Origin: RI-242 sp038246255
GTDB taxonomy: Bacteria; Planctomycetota; UBA1135; GCA-002686595
Direction: 5' to 3'
NCBI GenBank assembly: GCA_038246255.1
Contig: JBBRWC010000001.1
Location: 33,102 to 97,101, forward strand
Length of the DNA stretch: 64,000 nucleotides
A program made the position numbers and the translations under genes. The notes beneath the pieces were generated by a model. That model made no database searches, was not told where the DNA came from, and worked only from the letters and a program-made list of their open reading frames with translations. Below, piece by piece: positions 25,737 through 36,241 of this stretch. How positions within the stretch are numbered: the stretch's first letter is position 1; every line of letters starts with the position of its first letter.

Positions 25737-26336
25737 ATGCGGCTGTTCTCAACTCCGAACTCCACGTACTCCCGGCGCGTGCGGATCGCCCTCGCGGAGA
25801 AAGGCCTCACCGCGGACATCGAGGAAACGCCCGCAGCCCGGCGGCGCGAACCCGAGTTCCTCGACCTCAATCCCTACGGGCGGATTCCGGTGCTCGTCGA
25901 TGGCACAACCGTCGTCTACGAATCCACGGCAATCCTTGAGTACCTCGAAGCGGCCCACCCTGCCCCTGCGCTCGTCCCCCCCACGCCCGGGGGCCGCGCG
26001 CATACGGCGATGCACGTCAAGCTGTGCGACCTTGAGTTCACACACCTGGCGCGCGCCATCCAGCGGCCCAAGCGCTTCGACCCCCAAGACACCTGGGATG
26101 AGGCTGCGTTCGCCGCGGCTCGCCCGCCGCTCGTCCGTCACTTCGAACACCTCGAGCGCACCCTCGCCGATCAGCGTTACCTGGTCTGTGACCAGTTCAC
26201 GCTCGCCGACCTTGTCTACATCCCTTTCATGCACTTCCACGCACTCCTGGAATTGCCCTTGCCGCCCCGCGTTGCAGCATGGTGGGAGCGCCTCGCGAAG
26301 CGTCCCAGCGTCCGCGCCACCGAACCCTCCCAATGA
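25737..26336 (+). CDS. Glutathione S-transferase family protein
   Basis: 199 residues: N-terminal thioredoxin-like domain (RLFSTPNSTYSRRVRIALAEKG, NPYGRIPVLVDG, YESTAILEYLE) and C-terminal helical domain (DQRYLVCDQFTLADLVYIPF). Ser or Tyr near the N-terminus could serve as the thiol-activating residue. ATG 25737 follows TACTCT (25721-25726) by ten nt; the earlier in-frame start is antisense to the isomerase. Stop overlaps the M3 peptidase start (ATGA). Confidence 0.92.
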   Translation: MRLFSTPNSTYSRRVRIALAEKGLTADIEETPAARRREPEFLDLNPYGRIPVLVDGTTVVYESTAILEYLEAAHPAPALVPPTPGGRAHTAMHVKLCDLEFTHLARAIQRPKRFDPQDTWDEAAFAAARPPLVRHFEHLERTLADQRYLVCDQFTLADLVYIPFMHFHALLELPLPPRVAAWWERLAKRPSVRATEPSQ

Positions 26337-28024
26337 CCCGCCCGATGCTCACCTTTGCCGACATTCAACCCGCCGTTCCCGACATCGATTCCCTGCGGAC
26401 GCGCACCGAATCGATCTTGGGCGATCTTTCTCGCGCGCGCACCAGCGCCGCTGCGATGGAACCCTTGAAGGTGTGGGATGGCATGCGCAGGGAAGTCAAG
26501 AGCTACCGCTCCCATGTTTCCCTGCGTTTCCAGCAGGACACACGCGACCCCGCGCGCAAGGCCGCGCGCGAGGCGTGGGACCAGTCCGCACCGGGTTGGA
26601 CCGAGCTCGAGGTGCGCGTGAAGCGGGCACTCCTTAGCCATCCACTGCGCCGCGTGTTGGAGGCTGAGCTCGGCGGCCAGGCGTTTGCCCTGTGGGAGTC
26701 GGAGGCGCTCGCGTTCGACAGCGCGATCAAGGCCGATCTCGTCGCCGAATCGCGCCTTGGTGCGCAGTACACCGAAAAACTCGCGGGGGCGAAGATCGAG
26801 TTTCAGGGCAAGAGCGAGAACCTGAGCACCCTCCCGCGCTTTCGCCAACACCAGGACCGCGCCGTGCGCCGGGCGGCGGAAATCGCCCTTTGGAGCTGGT
26901 TCGACGCCAACCAAGACCACCTCGATCGCATTTTCTCCGACCTCGTCGCCGTGCGTACACGCATGGCACGCACGCTGGGGCTCGACAACTTTGTCGACCT
27001 CGCGTACCGCCGGATGTGCCGCGTCGACTACTCGCGTGCCGACGTCGAAAACTTCCGCACGGCGATCCGCGAAGTCGTCGTGCCCCTTGCAGCACAGATC
27101 AGCGCGCGCCAGGCCAAGACGTTGGGTGTCGACGGACTGATGGCCTGGGACGAAACCGTGCACGATCCCGCGGGCAATCCGCTGCCAAAGGGTGACCTCG
27201 ACTGGCTGGTGGAGCGCTCACGCGAAGTTTTTGCCGAACTGGGGGCGCCGTTGGGCGACTTCTTCGCGCGCATGGCCGACGGCGGGTTCCTCGACCTCGA
27301 CAGCCGCGACGGCAAAGCGGGCGGCGGTTTTTGCACATCCTTCCCCACCCACGGGATGCCGTTCGTGTTCGCCAACTTCAACGGCACGAAGGGCGACGTC
27401 GAGGTGTTGACCCACGAGATCGGCCACGCGTTCCAGAACTACTCGAGCCGCGAACTTTGGCCGTGCGACTACCACTGGCCGACGTACGAATCCGCCGAGA
27501 TCCACTCGATGTCCCTCGAGTTGCTGTCGTTCCCGCAGATGGAGCGCTACTTCCAGACCGACGCGGAGCGCTTCCGCCGCACGCACCTTGCGGAATCGAT
27601 CCTCTTCCTGCCCTACGGCACCGCCGTCGACCACTTCCAGCACGAGCTCTACGCGCGCCCGCACCTCACCGCGGCCGAACGCCACGGACTGTGGCTCGAG
27701 ATGGAGCGAATGTACCTGCCCTGGCGCAACTGGGGCGACATGCCCCACGCATCCAAGGGCGGTCGCTGGCAAATGCAACGCCACATCTACCTTTCGCCCT
27801 TCTACTACATCGACTACGTACTGGCCCAGAGCACGGCGCTGCAACTTTGGGCGCAGGCAGAAACGGACCGCGAGGGCGCGCTCGCCGCATACCACGGCCT
27901 GTGCGCTAAGGGCGGCTCGCTGCCATTCCAGGGCCTCGTGCGCTCCGCCGGTCTCGTCAGCCCGTTCGACGCGGGCTGCCTCGACACCGTGTCAAAGCGC
28001 GTGCGCACAGCTCTCGCCCTCTGA
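26333..28024 (+). CDS. M3 family oligoendopeptidase (PepF-like)
   Basis: 563-residue zinc metallopeptidase, cytoplasmic (no signal). The HEIGH motif is at 361-365 with the third ligand Glu in TYESAEIHSMSLELL. GGFCTSFPTHGMPFVFANFNGTKGD and FYYIDYVLAQSTALQLW are typical of the oligoendopeptidase F group. Degrades oligopeptides. Translationally coupled to the GST upstream, a combination without an obvious shared pathway. Confidence 0.92.
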   Translation: MTRPMLTFADIQPAVPDIDSLRTRTESILGDLSRARTSAAAMEPLKVWDGMRREVKSYRSHVSLRFQQDTRDPARKAAREAWDQSAPGWTELEVRVKRALLSHPLRRVLEAELGGQAFALWESEALAFDSAIKADLVAESRLGAQYTEKLAGAKIEFQGKSENLSTLPRFRQHQDRAVRRAAEIALWSWFDANQDHLDRIFSDLVAVRTRMARTLGLDNFVDLAYRRMCRVDYSRADVENFRTAIREVVVPLAAQISARQAKTLGVDGLMAWDETVHDPAGNPLPKGDLDWLVERSREVFAELGAPLGDFFARMADGGFLDLDSRDGKAGGGFCTSFPTHGMPFVFANFNGTKGDVEVLTHEIGHAFQNYSSRELWPCDYHWPTYESAEIHSMSLELLSFPQMERYFQTDAERFRRTHLAESILFLPYGTAVDHFQHELYARPHLTAAERHGLWLEMERMYLPWRNWGDMPHASKGGRWQMQRHIYLSPFYYIDYVLAQSTALQLWAQAETDREGALAAYHGLCAKGGSLPFQGLVRSAGLVSPFDAGCLDTVSKRVRTALAL

Positions 28025-28046
28025 GCTTGCAACCGCGCGGCGGTGA

Positions 28047-28463
28047 TCAGGGCGTGGGGCCCGGGATTGCCGCCGTCCCTTCGATTTCGACGAGCGCGCC
28101 ATCCTCGACGAGATCAGCGACCTGCACCAGCGCCATCGCCGGATAGTGCCGTCCGACGAGATCGCGCCACGCCGCTCCCACTTCCTTCAGGCTCCGCAAA
28201 TACGCGCGTTTGTCGGTCACGTACACCGTCAAACGCACGAGGTGCTGTGCTCCACCGCCCGCGGCCTCCACGACCGCGATCGTGTTCGCCAGCGCCTGGC
28301 GGAACTGGGTGGCGAAATCGCCTGCGCCGACGAGCCGACCAGCGGGATCCCACGCGATCTGACCCGCGGTGAACACGAGCCGCGCCGCACCGTCAACCGC
28401 GATGCCGTTCGAGTATCCCTTGGGCGCGGCCCATCCTTCGGGTTGCAGGACGTGCATTTGCAT
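28047..28463 (-). CDS. RidA family protein (non-canonical active site)
   Basis: 138 residues, YjgF/YER057c/UK114 fold: KGYSNGIAVDGAARLVFTAGQIAWDP, QFRQALANTIAVVEAAGGG, LTVYVTDKRAYL and VEIEGTAAIP. The Arg that binds the substrate carboxylate in archetypal RidA (in PxRxxVxV) is absent here: PAMALVQVADL. It is therefore probably not an enamine/imine deaminase of the classic sort. Eight bp downstream of an SDR gene, same strand. RidA plus SDR pairs of this type occur in CoA-linked aromatic clusters. Confidence 0.88.
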   Translation of the reverse strand: MQMHVLQPEGWAAPKGYSNGIAVDGAARLVFTAGQIAWDPAGRLVGAGDFATQFRQALANTIAVVEAAGGGAQHLVRLTVYVTDKRAYLRSLKEVGAAWRDLVGRHYPAMALVQVADLVEDGALVEIEGTAAIPGPTP

Positions 28464-28471
28464 GGTGAGTC

Positions 28472-29299
28472 TCAGCCGCGCTTGACGGCGGGAAAACCGG
28501 GGTCGACACGCCGCGAATCGGCGCCGTCCATTTCGAGCACGATTCCCGATTGCGGCGAGCGCAGGAGCTCGAGCGTCGCCTGCGCGACGTCCGCGGGCTT
28601 CACAAGCGCCTTGCCCGGGTTCTCGGCCGCGAAAAACGCGCGTGCCTGTTCGCGGGTCTTGCCCGTCTTTGCGACGACGTTATCGATCGATGCGTCGAGC
28701 ATCGGAGAATCGACGTAGTGCGGGCACAGAGCGTGCATCCGCACGCCGCGCGGGGCAATTTCCAGCGCCGCGGCGCGCGTGAAACCGACGAGGGCATGTT
28801 TGCTCGCGCAGTACGCACTCACGTACGAGTAACCGCGCAGGCCCGCACTGGAAGCGACGTGGACGATCGAACCGTCGCCGCGCTGTACCATGGCGGGCGC
28901 GAGCGCCTCGACAAGACGCCGCGGCCCGTGGAAGTTCACGTTGAGATGCGCTTCGAACGGGTCGGTGTCGTGGGGCTGCTTGGGCAACAACGGCGCGCTG
29001 ATCGCCACGCCCGCGTTGCACACGAGCCAACCCAGCGGACCGTGCTCCGCTTCGAACACCTCGAGGAACAGCACGAGCGCGCGGATCGCGTCGGGCGAAA
29101 CGACGTCGCACTCGATGCCCACGAGGCGCGCGCCAGGGAACTCGCGCTGCAGCTCCGCGCGCGCGCGGTCGAGTCCCGGGCGGCCGCGGGCGGCGAGCGC
29201 CACCGCTGCGCCCTCCGCGACGAGCGCACGCGCGATGGCGAATCCGATGCCGCGGCTGGCGCCAGTAACGAGCGCGGTCGGTGCAAGGGGGCGTTCCAT
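28472..29299 (-). CDS. Short-chain dehydrogenase/reductase
   Basis: 275-residue NAD(P)-dependent oxidoreductase of the classical SDR type: cofactor motif TGASRGIG (about 13-20), CDVVSPDAI, NAGVA, catalytic Ser in HVASSAGLRG and Tyr/Lys in YCASK. Substrate unknown. ATG follows TAAACT (29314-29309) by nine nt, supporting this start and its own promoter, which also serves RidA. Confidence 0.9.
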   Translation of the reverse strand: MERPLAPTALVTGASRGIGFAIARALVAEGAAVALAARGRPGLDRARAELQREFPGARLVGIECDVVSPDAIRALVLFLEVFEAEHGPLGWLVCNAGVAISAPLLPKQPHDTDPFEAHLNVNFHGPRRLVEALAPAMVQRGDGSIVHVASSAGLRGYSYVSAYCASKHALVGFTRAAALEIAPRGVRMHALCPHYVDSPMLDASIDNVVAKTGKTREQARAFFAAENPGKALVKPADVAQATLELLRSPQSGIVLEMDGADSRRVDPGFPAVKRG

Positions 29300-29357
29300 C
29301 GACCGCGAAGTTTAGGGCGACGCGCGCTTCAACGTGCCGCGAATTTTGGCCTCGGGC

Positions 29358-30630
<1,273 letters not shown>

Positions 30631-30634
<4 letters not shown>

Positions 30635-31930
30635 GCCGGGCCTCCATCGAGTTCGCGCCGCAGGAGCGCCCGCGCCACGCGCCAATCGCGCTCCACGCTC
30701 GCCGTCGAGCGCCCCAGCACCTTGGCGGTCTCCTGGATCGACAGACCGCCGAAGAACCGCAGTTCGACGAGACGGGCAAGATCATCGTCCGCGGCCTCCA
30801 GGCTATCGAGCGCGACGTCGAGCGCGATGAGGTCCAGTTGGCGCGCCTCGACGGCCGCAACGTGCTCAAGGACACGGCGGTGGATGCGCTGCACGATCGA
30901 GTCGCAGACGATCCGCCAATAGGCCACGGGCCCCATGTCGAGCTCGTACCAGGTCGAGCCTTCGGGCCGTGTGCGGCCGCCGGGCAGCGGCACGCGGCGG
31001 AACTCCCCGCGCACCGATCGGAAAGCGTGTTCGAGATGCGGCGGTTCGAGCTTTGCGTAGAAACTCCACTCCTGCATCGAGGGTGGCGATTGCGTCACGT
31101 CGAACGCCAGTCGATGGGGCGGCTCCCAAACCGTAATCGGCTCTACAAACGCACCGGTCGAGAACTCGCAGTGGCGCACCGCCCCCACACCTTCCCCGTC
31201 GACGCGCGCGCAGCGGGTACGCGATGCCCGTCTTGAAGAGCCAGTGGTCGGGAGCGGGAAGCTCCGAAAATCCGATCACAATGGGCCACACACGATCGGG
31301 GGGGGCGTCGACTTCGACCACCGACGTCACTTCGAACTCCGCGGGTTCGGCGATCCGCGTTTCCACCACCATCAGGGGAATGAGCGCGATGGCGGGCAGC
31401 GCGGTGCCCCGGTGCCAATCCGGACGCGCAACGACTCGGCCGAGGATCACACCAAAGATCGCAATCGGGACGCTGAGCGCCCCCACCATGACGATGCACA
31501 CGATGCCTTCGATCGCCGCTAGCAAGAGCAGTGCGGCGATGAGCGCCAAGCTCACGATCGAAAGGACCACGGTGCCACCGAGCCCCACAGCGCCGCGGGA
31601 GTTTGCGATCCAGCCCGTTGCAAAACTCGCGGCGAGCGGCACGCCCATGAAGAGCACCACTCCGTAAGCACCGAGTGCCATGGTCGCAAAGGCGACCAGG
31701 ACGACGGCGCCCACCGCGGGCAACAGGATCGACTGCGCGCCGAGCTTGGCCGCGCGCATCCCGTAGATTGGGATCAGGAAATCGAAGGGTGTCCACACGA
31801 CACCCGCGACGGCCCACAGGAAGAGCGCTTCGACGGCGTACTTGAACGCCATCAGTCCAAAACCCGCCGCGGCGAAGGCGCTGCGGTCGACCCGCCCGTC
31901 CAGTCGGAAGAACCAGTACAGTCGCCCCAT
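30631..31930 (-). pseudogene. Frameshifted membrane/SRPBCC protein fused to the C-terminal half of an ECF sigma factor
   Basis: From ATG 31930: about 200 residues with several hydrophobic helices (LYWFFRLDGRVDRSAF resembles DUF805 starts), then a SRPBCC start (FEVTSVVEVDAPPDRVWPIV). At about 31207, in a GC-dinucleotide run, the frame changes; the next frame carries the rest of the SRPBCC domain (AVRHCEFSTGAFVEPITVWE to YWRIVCDSIVQRIHRRVLEH) and runs straight into a sigma region 4 (DDDLARLVELRFFGGLSIQE, STASVERDWRVARALLRREL). The sigma region 2 half is missing. Looks like a deletion fusion plus a frameshift. The broken kinase follows. Confidence 0.7.
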
Positions 31931-31990
31931 TTGCCGGAAGCATGGCAGGACGCGGTGGCCGTAGACTGCGAGGCCGTAGACTGCGCGGCC

Positions 31991-33472
31991 ATGGTGCCGG
32001 CCGAAGGTTCTTCGAAGCGGATGCCGCTCCCCGCTGCCCATTGGCCCAGCGCCGCGGACGCGCGGGCGAGTACGCTCTTCTCCCCCATCCACCTGGGCCC
32101 GCTACGCGTGCGCACGCGCACCTGGGTGCCCGCGATGGTGCCCTGGCGCGCGAGCCCTGACGGCTTCGTCACGGACGCCGTGCTCGATTGGTACGGCCGC
32201 TTCGCGGATGGCCGTCCGGCGGTACTCGTCGTGGAAGCCACCGGCATCCGCGACGTCCCAAGCGGACCGCTGCTGCGCATCGGCCACGACCGGTTCCTGC
32301 CGGGCCTCGCGGATCTCGTGAAGGTTGTGCGGGAGCGCTCCCTCGGCCAAACGGCGCTGTTGATCCAGTGCATCGACTTCCTTGGCATCCGTCGGCGGCC
32401 CGAGCGCACGAAGTTCCTCGAGCGGTTCCTCGCGGTCACAGATCTGCACCGCACAGCGCTCGCCGAGCGCGATTTCGACGATGCGGCGCGTGGGGATGAA
32501 GCGGGTGTGCGCAGAGCGCTCGCGGATCTGCCCGATTCTGCACTACTGGAAGTGCTCACGGATCGGGAACGCGAAGACCTGCTCTTCGGACACCGCGAGC
32601 GCATCACCGACACCGATCGCGCGCACATCACCGAGCTCCCTCACGTCCTGCCGCGCCTCTTTGCCGACGCCGCCGCACGCGCGCGCCGCGCGGGATTCAA
32701 CGGTGTGGAGCTGCACTACGCCCACGCGTACACGCTGGCCTCCTTTCTCTCGCGCACGAACACACGCGCGGATGGCTACGGAAACACGCCCGCGGGCCGG
32801 CTGCGGTTGCCGCTCGAAGTTTTTGATGCCGTGCGCGCGCGCGTTGGAGCGGATTGGTGCGTCGGTGCACGCTACCTCGGCGATGAAGTGATCGCGGGGG
32901 GCAGTCCAATCGCCGATGCCGTTGACCAGGGTGTCGCGTTTGCCCGCGCGGGCTTCGACTTCCTCTCGATCAGCAAGGGCGGCAAGTTCGACGACGCCAA
33001 ACAGCCCAAGGTCGGAGCCGCCGCGTATCCCTACACCGGGCCCAGCGGCCACGAATGCATGCCGACGGTGCGCATCGCAGGTGGCCCGTTTGGGCGCAAC
33101 CTGCCACTCGCGCGCGCGGTGCGCGAAGGTGTCCGCGCCGCCGGCTACACCACACCCATCGTGGGCGCGGGTGGCATCGCGACGTTCGAACAGGCCGAGG
33201 ATGCGCTGCGCCGCGGGGACTGCGACCTCGTCGCGGCCGCGCGCCAATCCCTCGCGGACCCCGACTGGTGGGTGAAGATGGAGTTGGGACGCGGGAGCGA
33301 AGTACGCCGCTGCATCTTCACGAACTACTGCGAAGCGCTCGACCAACGTCACCTGGAGGTCACATGCCAGCTCTGGGATCGCGACCTCGAACAGCCCGAT
33401 CGCGGCCTAAACAGTGCCACGCGGGCCGCGGACGGGGTGCGGCGGCTTTTGGCGCCCCCGTGGCATCCCTGA
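31991..33472 (+). CDS. NADH:flavin oxidoreductase (Old Yellow Enzyme family)
   Basis: 493-residue FMN-binding TIM barrel: LFSPIHLGPLRVRTRTWVPA start, GFNGVELHYAHAYTLASFLS (catalytic His region), NTRADGYGNTPAGRLRL, FDFLSISKGG, PIVGAGGIATFEQAEDAL and AARQSLADPDWW. After the barrel, CIFTNYCEALDQRHLEVTC gives three Cys that could ligate Fe-S. An extra acidic segment (about 110-200) precedes the His motif. ATG 31991 is eight nt after TAGACT; alternative ATG at 32021. Same family as the reductase half of 2-aminobenzoyl-CoA monooxygenase/reductase. Confidence 0.88.
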   Translation: MVPAEGSSKRMPLPAAHWPSAADARASTLFSPIHLGPLRVRTRTWVPAMVPWRASPDGFVTDAVLDWYGRFADGRPAVLVVEATGIRDVPSGPLLRIGHDRFLPGLADLVKVVRERSLGQTALLIQCIDFLGIRRRPERTKFLERFLAVTDLHRTALAERDFDDAARGDEAGVRRALADLPDSALLEVLTDREREDLLFGHRERITDTDRAHITELPHVLPRLFADAAARARRAGFNGVELHYAHAYTLASFLSRTNTRADGYGNTPAGRLRLPLEVFDAVRARVGADWCVGARYLGDEVIAGGSPIADAVDQGVAFARAGFDFLSISKGGKFDDAKQPKVGAAAYPYTGPSGHECMPTVRIAGGPFGRNLPLARAVREGVRAAGYTTPIVGAGGIATFEQAEDALRRGDCDLVAAARQSLADPDWWVKMELGRGSEVRRCIFTNYCEALDQRHLEVTCQLWDRDLEQPDRGLNSATRAADGVRRLLAPPWHP

Positions 33473-33549
33473 AGAAGCGCTGCGCCGCCAACGCGGGCTC
33501 CGCGGCGGCGTAAGCTCAGGTGGCCGGGGCGGGTCGCCCCCGTGATCCC

Positions 33550-34854
33550 ATGAAAAACACGCTCCGCCGCGCTTGTGCGCCCCTGTTGGCCCTCGCCGCA
33601 CTGCTCCCCGGAGCTTTCGCCGAACAACTTCCGCCGGCCGAGCGCGGCAGCGTGACGACCGTCGTCAACGTGGGTGTGGGTTGGTATCAGGCCGCTGGCG
33701 AGGAGCGGCGCGAAGACTCGAACGCGCTGGCGCGAGCGCTCGAGCTCGCCGCCCCCGGATGCACCGTCATGGTCGACCCGGGCAACCATCCGGCGTTCGG
33801 CATCGGTTTCACCGACCGTCGGACGCAGCACTCGATGGGTACCGGCGGCACGTCGATGCAGCCCGTCGTCGTGCGCGGCCGAGCGGGCGCGCGCATCGGG
33901 ACCGGGTACGACTTCGACACGATCACTATCGCGCAGCAGTACCCCGTCGGACACATCCGCTTCGAGAACTTCGAGATCCTCGCGAGCCAGCGCGCTGGCG
34001 TCATCTTCTACACCCCGCCGCCGGACGGGGCTAACCGCGGTTTCGAGTTCATCGACTGCACGATCGACGGAGGTTACGACCACGCGCTGCAAGCGGGCCG
34101 CGAATCGAAGTGGGGCGTGCTCGGCCACGGCCTTGCGGACTTTGTGTTCGCCGGGCGGATCGGGCGCGCCGCAGTCCGCAACATCCAACACGAGCACGCC
34201 TTCTACATCCAAAATCCCCGTGGCGATGTGACGCTCGAAAACATCGACGGCTCACGCCTTGGCCGCACCTTCGTGCAGGTCGTCGCGCGTGAGAAAGAAG
34301 GCCCGCCCGGTCGGGGTAAAATCACCGTGCGCGGGTGTCATGTGGAAGACACGGGGCTCGCAGGGCGCGACGAGCACAAGGGCGGAACGGCGTTCACGTT
34401 TGCCGGGCGGCTTGAAGACTGCACGATCCTGGTCGAGGGTTGTCGCTACCGCGCCGGGTTCAACCGCGAACTCACGCACCTGACGCGCGCGGGGACACCC
34501 TACGGCACGAGTGCGCTCGTCGCTTGGGACGGCCGAGAAAACCGGCCCAACGGCGCGCTGACGCTGCGCGACAACCACTTCGAAATGGCGCCGGGGACTG
34601 GCGAACGCCCGCTCGTTTCGATCGGCGCGTGCCGCAGCGTTTCGATCGCGGGCAAAAACCAGTTCCTCGCGGGCGGTCACCCGGTCGCGCTGGCCATCGA
34701 TCCGGTCGACGGGGACGGGCGTCCAACGGGCCCTTTGAACGGCAACGTGCAGGTCGCGCGAGAAACCGTCCTACGCGGAACCCTGACGATCCAGGGCGGG
34801 GAGGTGGACGCCGCCGGACGGGCGGAGCTCGCCCGCGGCCGGATTGCGCACTGA
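33550..34854 (+). CDS. Secreted protein with right-handed beta-helix-like repeats
   Basis: 434 residues with a signal peptide (about 1-25, AALLPGAFA). The body has alternating short beta stretches and turns (VMVDPGNHPAFGI, HIRFENFEILAS, FEFIDCTIDGGYDHA, DVTLENIDGS, KITVRGCHVEDTG, ALTLRDNHFEM), the pattern of pectate-lyase-type parallel beta-helix proteins. Catalytic residues are not recognised, so binding or lyase function cannot be chosen. A TAAGCT hexamer lies 35 nt upstream. Confidence 0.65.
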   Translation: MKNTLRRACAPLLALAALLPGAFAEQLPPAERGSVTTVVNVGVGWYQAAGEERREDSNALARALELAAPGCTVMVDPGNHPAFGIGFTDRRTQHSMGTGGTSMQPVVVRGRAGARIGTGYDFDTITIAQQYPVGHIRFENFEILASQRAGVIFYTPPPDGANRGFEFIDCTIDGGYDHALQAGRESKWGVLGHGLADFVFAGRIGRAAVRNIQHEHAFYIQNPRGDVTLENIDGSRLGRTFVQVVAREKEGPPGRGKITVRGCHVEDTGLAGRDEHKGGTAFTFAGRLEDCTILVEGCRYRAGFNRELTHLTRAGTPYGTSALVAWDGRENRPNGALTLRDNHFEMAPGTGERPLVSIGACRSVSIAGKNQFLAGGHPVALAIDPVDGDGRPTGPLNGNVQVARETVLRGTLTIQGGEVDAAGRAELARGRIAH

Positions 34855-34941
34855 TTCCGGGCCGGGTGGGGTACGCCTGGTCGGGTGGGGTAAGATGGCT
34901 GCGACGCCCGCTCCCGCGACCTCCACCTAGCGCAACCTAAC

Positions 34942-36144
34942 GTGAAGCCCTTTCTCCTTTTCCTCGTCGGAGCGGCGCTCGCCGCAACGGCGTTTTTTGC
35001 CGCCGTGGCCAGCCAAACCCGCCGCCCGATCCCCCCCGATTCCGAGCCCGTCCACACCACCGAATCCGGTCTGGTCTGGAGCGCGCTTGCCCCCGGAGCC
35101 GCCGCCGGGAAGCGCCCTGCGATGGGCGACGAAGTCACCGTGCACTACACCGGGTGGCTGCTCGACGGGACGATCTTCGACAGCTCGGTCGACCGCGGTG
35201 AACCCGCGACGTTCCGCCTCGGCGAAGTCATCGACGGTTGGAACGAGGGTCTCCAACTGATGACGGTCGGCGCGCGCCACAAGCTGACGATCCCCTTCGA
35301 CCTCGCCTACGGGGAAGCGGGCCGTCCACCCACGATTCCGCAGAAGGCCACGCTGATCTTCGAAGTCGAGCTGCTCGACGTTATCCCGGCGCCCGTTCCG
35401 CCGGAGTTCGTGCGCCCGGATCCGGAGAAGTCGCAGAAGCTCGACTCCGGCGTGATTTTCCAGGTCCTCGAAGAAGGCGCGGGTGATCCGCCCGCGGCCG
35501 ACCAGGTTTTCGTTCTCGACTACGCGTTCTGGTCGCCGGACGGTGTGCTCGTGGAATTCTCGGGCACCGCCAATGGCCCGATTAAGAGCAGCGCGCAGAT
35601 GATGAACCTGCCGTTCCTCAAGGAACTCCCGCTGCGCATGGCGCCCGGTTCCGTTGTCGTGGCCGAAGTGCCCCCCGCGGCTGGACTCGCCGCGTCCCAG
35701 CGCACCGGTCGTTGGACCACCGAGCCCACGATCTGGCGCATCGAAATGCTCGAGATCGTGAAGCCCCTCGAACTGCCCGCGTTCCAAGGTGGCCCCGAGC
35801 CCGTGCGCGTGGAAGAGCTCGACGGCGGCCTCGTGTTGGAAATCCTGAAGGAAGGCGACGGGCCCACACCCACCGCGCGCCAGCAGGTCGAAGTCCATTA
35901 CGCCGGGTGGCTCACGGACGGAACCCTGTTCGACAGCTCGTATGACCGCGGCGAACCCAGCTCCTTCGGCGTCGGCCAGGTCATCCCCGGTTGGACCCGC
36001 GGTCTCATGAAGATGAAAGTCGGGACTGTGGCGCGCCTGCGCATCCCCGCGGAACTGGGTTACGGACGCCGCGGCAGCCCGCCTAAGATCCCGCCCGGCG
36101 CCGACCTCGTTTTCCACGTCGAACTGCTGTCAATCCGGCGCTGA
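34942..36144 (+). CDS. Secreted FKBP-type peptidyl-prolyl isomerase with three FKBP repeats
   Basis: 400 residues: N-terminal membrane anchor/signal (about 5-23), then three FKBP modules. Modules 1 (about 60-150) and 3 (about 305-400) are canonical: VTVHYTGWLLDGTIFDSS, VIDGWNEGLQLM and LAYGEAG; VEVHYAGWLTDGTLFDSS, VIPGWTRGLMKM and LGYGRRG. Module 2 (about 160-275) keeps the fold outline but not the active-site aromatic set. Acts in folding of exported proteins. Starts with GTG; a TAAGAT element is at 34890-34895. Confidence 0.92.
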   Translation: MKPFLLFLVGAALAATAFFAAVASQTRRPIPPDSEPVHTTESGLVWSALAPGAAAGKRPAMGDEVTVHYTGWLLDGTIFDSSVDRGEPATFRLGEVIDGWNEGLQLMTVGARHKLTIPFDLAYGEAGRPPTIPQKATLIFEVELLDVIPAPVPPEFVRPDPEKSQKLDSGVIFQVLEEGAGDPPAADQVFVLDYAFWSPDGVLVEFSGTANGPIKSSAQMMNLPFLKELPLRMAPGSVVVAEVPPAAGLAASQRTGRWTTEPTIWRIEMLEIVKPLELPAFQGGPEPVRVEELDGGLVLEILKEGDGPTPTARQQVEVHYAGWLTDGTLFDSSYDRGEPSSFGVGQVIPGWTRGLMKMKVGTVARLRIPAELGYGRRGSPPKIPPGADLVFHVELLSIRR

Positions 36145-36199
36145 CCGCGCGCGCGATGACCCAAACCGGCGGGCCGGTCATTGCCAGTGATGCCGTAAT

Positions 36200-36233
36200 G
36201 GGGCAAGCATTGGCGTTTGCCGATGCTTGCCCC
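36200..36233. terminator. Bidirectional hairpin between convergent genes
   Basis: GGGGCAAGCAT pairs perfectly with ATGCTTGCCCC; the inner TGGC and GCCG extend it (one T-G wobble) to a 15-bp stem closed by a GTTT loop. Located between the FKBP gene (ends 36144) and the convergent secreted gene (ends 36242). No long T-run on either side. A smaller hairpin (ACCGGC-gg-GCCGGT, 36165-36178) precedes it. Confidence 0.75.
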
Positions 36234-36241
36234 TGGTTCGT

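Noticed and set aside
31190..31220. Programmed ribosomal frameshift in the membrane/SRPBCC gene
   Set aside because: No slippery heptamer or stimulatory structure seen; the site is a plain GC-dinucleotide run, and the downstream sigma fusion and broken kinase point to decay or sequencing error.
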